Assembly (NCBI RefSeq): GCF_964228735.1
Contig: NZ_CAXRBQ010000098.1
Location: forward strand, 1 to 9,974
Length of the DNA: 9,974 nt
Source: Pontibacterium sp964228735
GTDB taxonomy: Bacteria; Pseudomonadota; Gammaproteobacteria; Pseudomonadales; Balneatricaceae
Direction of reading: 5' to 3'
Positions 5,107-9,974 of the stretch are shown piece by piece (the stretch's first letter is position 1; each line of letters begins with the position of its first letter). Position numbers and translations under genes: made by a program. The notes beneath the pieces are model-generated. The model was not told the DNA's origin. It saw only the letters and a list, made by a program, of their open reading frames with translations, and did not search any database.

Positions 5107-6630
5107 ATGTTCGATAATATTCTTAGCGGTTTCGGCGCGATCCTGGCAGTAGGCCCAATTCTGGGCATCATTGCGGGTGTTGTAATCGGTATCACCTTTG
5201 GTGCGATTCCGGGGATTTCCTGCATCATGGCGATCGCCATCATGCTGCCAATGACGTTTTACGTTGATCCGATCATCGGTATCACCATGCTGCTGGCGGT
5301 ATATAAAGCCGGTATCTATGGCGGCTCGATCTCTGCAATCCTGATTAACACACCAGGGGCCGCGGCTTCCTTCCTGACTGCTCAGGATGGACACGCGCTG
5401 ACCAAGGCGGGTAAAGCGGGTAAGGCACTGGACATGTCCCTGTTTGCCTCTGTTTCCGGTGAAATGCTGGCAACGCTGGTACTGATTCTGGTCGCGGCGC
5501 CGATCTCTGCGATCTCTTTGCAGGCCGGTCCGATCGAGAAAGTATTCCTGCTGCTGTTCGCGTTCACCGTAATCGGCTCTATGGCGGGCGAGTCCATTCC
5601 ACGCGGTCTGCTCTCCTGCTGTCTGGGTATGCTGTTTGCAATGGTGGGTATGGATTCCATCACCGGTTCTTCCCGATTCACTTTTGGCATCGATGAACTG
5701 ATCGGTGGCTTCACCTTTACACCAATGCTGATCGGTATCCTGGTAATGCCAGAGGTGATCAATGTGATCCGCCGACGCAAGGTGCCACACCATGAGCTGG
5801 CGATTACCCATTCGCCAAACCCTGCGGACAACCGCATCAGCTTTGGTGAGTACAAAAAGGTATTCCGCACCATCCTGAAATCCAGTGGTATCGGTACCTT
5901 TATCGGCGCCCTGCCTGGCTTGGGTTCCAGTACTGCGGCGTTCATCGCGTACGGCGAAGGCAAGCGTACTTCCAAGAACCCTGAGCAATACGGCAAAGGT
6001 TCTGTAGAGGGTATCGCAGCCGCTGAATCTGCCAACAACGCAGTATGTGGTTCCAGCATGATTCCAATGCTGACCCTGAGTATCCCAGGTGATGACGTTG
6101 CAGCCCTGCTGATGGGTGCGTTCCTGATCCACGGTCTGACTCCGGGCCCGATGATCTTCTTCGAACACACTGAAACCATCTACGCGATCTTCGCAGGCTT
6201 CCTGATCACCGATCTGTTCCTGCTGGGTATCGCCCGCTCTGGCTTCAAGTTCTTTGTGAAGATGGCATCCCTGAAGCGTTACTTCATCTTCCCATGTGTG
6301 ACTGTGTTCGCCTTCACCGGTGCATTCACCGCGGGCCAGAACATGGATGACATCCTGGTACTGATCGCCTTCACCGTATTGGGTTACGGCATGCGACTGG
6401 TGGGACTGAACCCTGCAGTATTCATCATCGGCTTCATCCTGACACCGTTCCTTGAGCAGAACCTGGATCAGGCATTTGCCATCGTTGGTGACGATTACAG
6501 CAAGTTCTTCGCTTCTCCGTTCTCCTGGGTGTTTATCGCACTGTCCGCATTCTTTGTTTACTCAAGCATGCGGGTGAAACGGAAAGCTTCAAAAATCCCT
6601 GCGCCGGTGGCTGAAGAAAAGCCAGCCTAA
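5107..6630 (+). CDS. tctA: TctA-like large membrane subunit of a tripartite tricarboxylate transporter
   Basis: This 507-residue inner-membrane permease (about 12 helices) belongs to the TctA family. The two-fold repeat motifs are clear: GAIPG (32-36) with INTPG (80-84) in the first half, and GALPGLG (267-273), EGIAAAESANNA (301-312), LSIPG (324-328) and GLTPGP (343-348) in the second. TctA forms the transport path and takes substrate from the periplasmic protein TctC, driven by an ion gradient. Length is normal for the family (about 500). The start is supported by a strong AGGGGAG ribosome-binding site at 5092-5098. The C-terminal tail (RVKRKASKIPAPVAEEKPA) is charged and cytosolic. It lies between tctB and tctC; a 107-nt gap with a large stem-loop separates it from tctC. 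Confidence 0.96.
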   Translation: MFDNILSGFGAILAVGPILGIIAGVVIGITFGAIPGISCIMAIAIMLPMTFYVDPIIGITMLLAVYKAGIYGGSISAILINTPGAAASFLTAQDGHALTKAGKAGKALDMSLFASVSGEMLATLVLILVAAPISAISLQAGPIEKVFLLLFAFTVIGSMAGESIPRGLLSCCLGMLFAMVGMDSITGSSRFTFGIDELIGGFTFTPMLIGILVMPEVINVIRRRKVPHHELAITHSPNPADNRISFGEYKKVFRTILKSSGIGTFIGALPGLGSSTAAFIAYGEGKRTSKNPEQYGKGSVEGIAAAESANNAVCGSSMIPMLTLSIPGDDVAALLMGAFLIHGLTPGPMIFFEHTETIYAIFAGFLITDLFLLGIARSGFKFFVKMASLKRYFIFPCVTVFAFTGAFTAGQNMDDILVLIAFTVLGYGMRLVGLNPAVFIIGFILTPFLEQNLDQAFAIVGDDYSKFFASPFSWVFIALSAFFVYSSMRVKRKASKIPAPVAEEKPA

Positions 6631-6646
6631 GCAGGAAAACGAACCC

Positions 6647-6697
6647 CTTCACAGGGCGGTGACGTAACCACACTAAAAGGCCGTGAGCCCTGTGAAG
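6647..6697 (+). promoter_or_regulatory. Long intercistronic stem-loop between tctA and tctC
   Basis: CTTCACAGGGC (6647-6657) and GCCCTGTGAAG (6687-6697) form a perfect 11-bp stem around a 29-nt loop that contains a smaller GGT...ACC pairing. No T run follows on the plus strand, so it is not a full terminator. In transporter operons a hairpin beside the binding-protein gene often protects or segments the mRNA so that this protein is made in excess; that role is inferred here. Confidence 0.7.
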
Positions 6698-6737
6698 TAC
6701 AACAAACGTAAATAAAAATAAATCGAAGGAAGTTAGT

Positions 6738-7688
6738 ATGAAAAGCACTAAAAAAACCCTGCTATCCATCGCTACCGCAGTAACCATGACCTTCGCAGCG
6801 GGCGCTGCAATGGCTGACTACCCAGAGAAGCCGATCAAAGTGATCGTGCCTTGGGGTGCTGGCGGTGACTCCGACCTGACTACCCGTATCTGGGCTGATG
6901 CCGTAGAGAAAGAGCTGGGCGTACCTGTTGTTGTTATCAACAAAACCGGTGGTGGCGGCGTAGTTGGCACCTCTTTCGTTGCACGTGCTAAAGCGGACGG
7001 CTACACACTGATCAACGCGGGTGTGAGCAACATGATGGTGACACCTAACTTCACCAACACCCCATACAACTTTGATACCTTCACCCCAGTTGTGAAATAC
7101 ACTGCGGTGCCTCTGGCAGTTGTTGTAGCTAAAGACAGCCCTTACAAAAGCTTTGATGACTTCATCAAAGGTGCACAGAGCAAAACTGTAACTCAGGGCT
7201 CTTGGGGTGCGTCTTCCTCCGGTACTATCATGGCGAACATCATCGCTAACCAGTCCGGCTACAAAGTGAAGTACGTACACGGTAAAGGTGCTGCTGACTC
7301 CATGGTTTCCGTTGTTGGCGGTCACATCGACTCTGCTGTGTCCTTCCCACCAGCGTTCGGTCCTCACGTAAAAGCTGACCGTGCACGCGTACTGGTAATG
7401 GACCAGAAGATGGACGCATTCCCAGGCGTACCTACTTTCGCTGAGTACGGCATCAAGGGCAGCTTCGGCGGCTGGTCCGGTGTATTCGCACCTGCTGGCG
7501 TACCTCAGGAAGTTGTAGACAAGCTGACTGCAGCAACTGCGAAAGTGATGAAAGATCCTGAAGTCCTGAAAGCGTACGAAAACATCGGCGCACTGGTAGA
7601 CTTCCGTCACGGTCCTGACTGGGTTTCTGACCTGAAAGCGACCTACGCGATCTACACCGAAGAAGCAGCACGTACTAGCAAGAAGTAA
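6738..7688 (+). CDS. tctC: TctC/Bug-family periplasmic substrate-binding protein
   Basis: The 316-residue protein starts with a classical Sec signal peptide (Lys-rich n-region MKSTKK, hydrophobic core, cleavage predicted after AMA at residue 26). The mature part opens with DYPEKPIKVIVPWGAGGDSDLTTR; the AGGxxDxxxR pattern (41-50, Asp46) and NKTGGGGVVGTSFVARAKADGYTL are the ligand-site signature of TctC/Bug proteins, which bind carboxylates or amino acids through main-chain and water contacts. It delivers ligand to TctA/TctB. A good ribosome-binding site (AAGGAAG) precedes the ATG. Arg is nearly always CGT and the codon choice looks more biased than in neighbouring genes, which fits high expression. 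Being last rather than first in its operon, and preceded by a stem-loop, is less usual than the classical tctCBA order. The ligand is unknown; a D-amino acid or other amino carboxylate is suggested only by the neighbouring enzymes. Confidence 0.95.
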   Translation: MKSTKKTLLSIATAVTMTFAAGAAMADYPEKPIKVIVPWGAGGDSDLTTRIWADAVEKELGVPVVVINKTGGGGVVGTSFVARAKADGYTLINAGVSNMMVTPNFTNTPYNFDTFTPVVKYTAVPLAVVVAKDSPYKSFDDFIKGAQSKTVTQGSWGASSSGTIMANIIANQSGYKVKYVHGKGAADSMVSVVGGHIDSAVSFPPAFGPHVKADRARVLVMDQKMDAFPGVPTFAEYGIKGSFGGWSGVFAPAGVPQEVVDKLTAATAKVMKDPEVLKAYENIGALVDFRHGPDWVSDLKATYAIYTEEAARTSKK

Positions 7689-7702
7689 TCGCCTCTTCTG
7701 AC

Positions 7703-7740
7703 ACGGCTCCCGGCTCTGCGTTGGCATCCGGGATGCCGTT
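7703..7740 (+). terminator. Probable terminator of the tct operon
   Basis: ACGGCTCCCGG (7703-7713) pairs with CCGGGATGCCGT (7728-7739) with one bulged base, around a 14-nt loop, starting 14 nt after the tctC stop. Only a weak pyrimidine-rich tail (TTCTACCCTCCCC) follows, so termination may be incomplete or factor-dependent. Confidence 0.55.
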
Positions 7741-7853
7741 CTACCCTCCCCGCTCTATCCCTTCAAAGCACCAAAAATACACCACACCAAACACCTCCTG
7801 TTTCGCTCGTATCCCACATAAGCGCCGTAGTTTTGCTCATCCCGATACAACGG

Positions 7854-7882
7854 TTGCCATGCAGTTCAGTTACGCATATAAC
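7854..7882 (+). promoter_or_regulatory. Candidate sigma70 promoter of the first LysR gene
   Basis: TTGCCA (7854-7859) and TATAAC (7877-7882) are spaced by 17 nt, with five of six consensus bases in each box. Transcription would start near 7889, at the small palindrome TTAA-CGC-TTAA (7888-7898), which could be an autoregulatory site. A second 8-bp palindrome TCAGCTGA lies at 7915-7922 in the leader. The regulator is thus probably transcribed separately from tctBAC. Confidence 0.6.
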
Positions 7883-7944
7883 ATAACTTAACGCTTAATT
7901 TTATAAGCCACTCATCAGCTGAATTAATATTCTAAGGCAGAGCA

Positions 7945-8877
7945 ATGAACCTCAAACAGATGGAAGCCTTTCGTGCGGTAATGCTGACCGGTTCGGTTTC
8001 ACAGGCAGCAAAGCAACTTTTCCGTACCCAACCGGCGGTGAGTATGATGATCAGCTCACTGGAAGACGAGATCGGTTTCCAGCTGTTCGAGCGCCACAAG
8101 AAACGTCTTTACCCTACGCCTGAAGCCAACTACCTCTACAAGGAGGTAGAGGCGATCTTTGCCCGTATTCAGGACGTGAGCCAAACCGTTCAGGACATTC
8201 AGAACAAACAGTACGGTTTCCTGCGTATTGGCTGTATGCCAGGCCCATCCAACTTCTTTGTGCCAGACGTATTAGCGGACTTTCTGGAAGAACACCCTAA
8301 GGTTCAGGCCTCCCTGCAAACCCGTACCTCCGATGCCGTGGTGGAGTGGATCGCCTCCAACCAGTACGACCTGGGTCTGGCAGAGATGTCCAAGCTCCAG
8401 TCCACACAGGGCAAGAACCAGATGTTTGCGCTGAAGTCGGTGTGTGCAATCCCGGCTGACCATCCACTGGCGCAAGAAGAGGTGATCACGCCGGCGCTGC
8501 TGGACGGTGAGCCGATGATCACCCTGCACCCTGACCATATGATCTTCCACGATCTGATGCAGATGTTTGAAGCCAGCGGCCACCGCATGAACGTGCGTCT
8601 GCAAACCCGCTTCTACATTCCAGCGCTGCAGTTTGTAGAACGAGGACTGGGTGTATCAGTGATGGATCCTATCTCCGCCTACAGCTACACCACCTACGCC
8701 CGCCCCGGCAAAGTGGTATTCCGTCGCTTCGAACCCGACGTATTCCTGCGCGTTGGCATCATGTTCCCGGCAGATACCCCCTCTTCCATGATCACCATGG
8801 AGTTTGCTGATCTATTGAAACATCGTATTGAAGAGGTGATGGATAAACCGGAGATCTTCCTGAACTGGGGTAAATAA
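7945..8877 (+). CDS. LysR-type transcriptional regulator (first of two)
   Basis: The 310-residue protein has a standard LysR winged helix-turn-helix at its start (MNLKQMEAFRAVMLTGSVSQAAKQLF, recognition helix around TQPAVSMMISSLEDEIG, residues 28-44), a linker helix, and a periplasmic-binding-protein-like effector domain from about residue 90. The TQPAVS signature is classical. The start gives the usual family N-terminus and is preceded by AAGG at proper spacing. LysR proteins act as tetramers, usually activating a nearby operon when a small inducer binds. Lying just after the tct operon and having its own promoter, it is a good candidate for controlling the divergent region at 3879-4627. The inducer is probably the transported compound or a breakdown product; this is inference. 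Confidence 0.94.
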   Translation: MNLKQMEAFRAVMLTGSVSQAAKQLFRTQPAVSMMISSLEDEIGFQLFERHKKRLYPTPEANYLYKEVEAIFARIQDVSQTVQDIQNKQYGFLRIGCMPGPSNFFVPDVLADFLEEHPKVQASLQTRTSDAVVEWIASNQYDLGLAEMSKLQSTQGKNQMFALKSVCAIPADHPLAQEEVITPALLDGEPMITLHPDHMIFHDLMQMFEASGHRMNVRLQTRFYIPALQFVERGLGVSVMDPISAYSYTTYARPGKVVFRRFEPDVFLRVGIMFPADTPSSMITMEFADLLKHRIEEVMDKPEIFLNWGK

Positions 8878-8901
8878 CGCTACCTGACAGTTATCTACTA
8901 G

Positions 8902-8950
8902 GTTAACTAAAGATATATGTATAAAATTGATAGATAATCTTTGAGTTAAC
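8902..8950. promoter_or_regulatory. Large imperfect inverted repeat before the second LysR gene
   Basis: GTTAACTAAAGAT (8902-8914) is mirrored by ATCTTTGAGTTAAC (8937-8950) with a single extra base, across a 22-bp AT-rich spacer. A second pair, TTATCTA (8891-8897) and TAGATAA (8931-8937), interleaves with it. It fills most of the 97-bp gap between the two regulator genes. A regulator-binding region for autocontrol is more likely than a terminator, as no T run follows. A TATAAA box lies in the spacer (8920-8925) without a matching -35. Confidence 0.5.
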
Positions 8951-8974
8951 TTTATAACGTAGTGGAACGGGCAG

Positions 8975-9883
8975 ATGGCAAAGAAAAGCGAATTCAAAGG
9001 GCAGATCAGTGACGTAGATCTACGCATGTTGCGCATCTACAAAGTGGTGGTGGAGTGTGGTGGATTCTCCGCCGCCGAAGTGGAACTGAACATCAGCCGA
9101 GCTGCGATCAGTATCGCCATGTCCGATCTGGAAACCCGCCTCGGTTTCCGGCTTTGCCAACGTGGCCGTTCCGGTTTCTCGTTGACCGAAGAAGGCCAGC
9201 AGATCTACAACTACACCCTGCAGCTGCTCTCCTCCATCGAAGACTTCCGCACCCAGGTAAACACCCTGCACACCCAGCTGAAGGGTGAACTGAATATCGG
9301 CATCACCGACAACCTTGTCACCATGCCGAAAATGCTGATCACCAACGCCCTGTCGGAACTCAAGCAGCAAGGTCCCGAGGTGGTGATCAATATCCGCATG
9401 ATCCCACCGAACGATATCGAGCTAGGTGTTCTAGATGGCCGTTTGCATGTGGGGATCGTACCAACGCTGCGTGCGCTTGCGGGCCTGAACTACTATCCGC
9501 TATATGAAGAGCGCTCCCGCCTGTATTGCTCCCACAACCACCCGCTGTTTGATGTGGACGACAGTGAGATTGACGTGAGTGAATGGGATGCAGTGGTTCC
9601 CGCGTACGCCCAAACCGCTTTGGTGAAAGCCTGCCACCAGCAACTGAAAGCTACGGCCACCGCCACTGACCGTGAAGGCATCGCGTTTTTGATCCTTACC
9701 GGTCAGTACATCGGGTACCTACCGGCTCACTTGGCCAATCAATGGGTGAACGCAGGCCGTATGCGGGCGATTGATCCGGATACCTTCCATTACGAAACCG
9801 ATTTCTCGGTGATTACGCGTAAAGGTGCTCGGTCGAATCTGGTGTTGGAGACGTATCTGGAGCATCTGACCGGCCAGGGTTAG
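8975..9883 (+). CDS. LysR-type transcriptional regulator (second of two)
   Basis: This 302-residue protein has the LysR winged helix-turn-helix (DLRMLRIYKVVVECGGFSAAEVELNI, then SRAAISIAMSDLETRLGFRL, residues about 15-60) followed by a linker helix and an effector domain starting near GELNIGITDN. The recognition helix reads SRAAISIAM rather than the common TQPAVS, so its operator probably differs from that of the first regulator; the two proteins are not close copies. A charged 14-residue N-terminal tail precedes the helix-turn-helix. The ATG at 8975 has only a modest purine-rich upstream stretch (GGGCAG). It has its own 97-bp leader with a striking inverted repeat. It may co-regulate the catabolic or transport operon or a gene outside the window. 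Confidence 0.93.
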   Translation: MAKKSEFKGQISDVDLRMLRIYKVVVECGGFSAAEVELNISRAAISIAMSDLETRLGFRLCQRGRSGFSLTEEGQQIYNYTLQLLSSIEDFRTQVNTLHTQLKGELNIGITDNLVTMPKMLITNALSELKQQGPEVVINIRMIPPNDIELGVLDGRLHVGIVPTLRALAGLNYYPLYEERSRLYCSHNHPLFDVDDSEIDVSEWDAVVPAYAQTALVKACHQQLKATATATDREGIAFLILTGQYIGYLPAHLANQWVNAGRMRAIDPDTFHYETDFSVITRKGARSNLVLETYLEHLTGQG

Positions 9884-9893
9884 TTTCCTATTT

Positions 9894-9954
9894 GTAGCAG
9901 CGCGCTCTGAGCGCGACCAACAGATGTAACGAATTGTCGCGGTCGGAGACCGCT
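9894..9954. repeat. REP doublet with GTAG tetranucleotide, truncated on the right
   Basis: GTAG (9894-9897) leads into a hairpin CGCGCTC-T-GAGCGCG (9901-9915). An inverted partner follows, with hairpin GCGGTC-GGA-GACCGC (9939-9953). Aligned head to head the two units share AGCGxxCTCxGAxCGCGAC. This is the layout of paired REP elements of the GTAG type that are mobilised by RAYT proteins. The second unit should end in something like GCTAC or CCTAC but changes abruptly after GACCGCT (9954), exactly where the IS-like end begins. Confidence 0.72.
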
Positions 9955-9974
9955 TATATGGACCCGCCCGGTTT
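9955..9974 (-). mobile_element. Probable right end of a second IS1111-type element (runs off window)
   Basis: ATGGACCCGCCC at 9958-9969 is an exact inverted copy of the 12-bp repeat inside the left insertion element (116-127). It is separated from the interrupted REP by 3 bp (9955-9957, ATA on the minus strand). IS1111-type elements have a 3-4 bp right extension and a 7 bp left extension, so this looks like a right end, with its transposase read leftward like the one at position 62. Only 20 bp are visible, so the assignment rests on the shared repeat and the REP interruption. Confidence 0.55.

Noticed and set aside
5041..6179. Long minus-strand open frames opposite tctA
   Set aside because: Their translations are rich in Arg, Gln, His and Asp or Ser with no domain; they are antisense shadows of a highly expressed membrane-protein gene.
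6762..7727. 321-codon minus-strand open frame opposite tctC
   Set aside because: It mirrors the biased codon use of tctC and has no family resemblance; tctC has a signal peptide, binding motif and ribosome-binding site.
1..9974. CRISPR array, tRNA or rRNA genes, prophage or defence genes
   Set aside because: No regularly spaced repeats, no cloverleaf or rRNA motifs, and all complete genes are transport, metabolism or regulation.

Overview
The window looks like a piece of a gammaproteobacterial chromosome, probably a marine or brackish Oceanospirillales-type heterotroph. This is an inference from protein style (RarD, a YoaB-like RidA, a TctABC transporter), roughly even GC by eye, and a GTAG-type REP repeat at the right edge. 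The species cannot be named. All complete genes are intact and there is no frameshift.

Layout: positions 1-134 are the left end of an IS110-family (IS1111-type) insertion sequence, with the first 20 codons of its transposase on the minus strand. Next come rarD (177-1100, minus), a drug/metabolite-superfamily permease with its own promoter, and then a minus-strand operon read as ridA-like (3878-3531), DadA-like FAD oxidoreductase (3494-2253) and Asp/Glu-racemase-family protein (2208-1492), closed by a clear terminator at 1385-1422. A 749-bp divergent control region (3879-4627) holds a perfect 14-bp tandem repeat, a perfect short palindrome and a consensus -10 box. Rightward from it runs a tripartite tricarboxylate transporter (TTT) operon in the order tctB-tctA-tctC (4628-7688), with a long perfect stem-loop before the binding-protein gene. 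Two LysR-type regulator genes follow (7945-8877 and 8975-9883). The right edge is a REP doublet (9894-9954) that is interrupted by what looks like the right end of another IS1111-type element (9955-9974).

How the genes may work together: the binding protein TctC and the TctA/TctB membrane pair would import a carboxylated compound. The racemase-family enzyme would interconvert its stereoisomers. The DadA-like flavoenzyme would oxidise the D-amino (or imino) acid to a reactive 2-imino acid, and the RidA-family protein would speed hydrolysis of that imine to the keto acid and ammonia. One or both LysR regulators probably control the divergent promoters. The substrate is unknown. The combination of import, racemisation, oxidation and imine detoxification in one divergently organised locus is the most interesting metabolic signal here. 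The two IS ends, apparently at the same position of two REP elements and in the same orientation, are the most interesting mobile-element signal.
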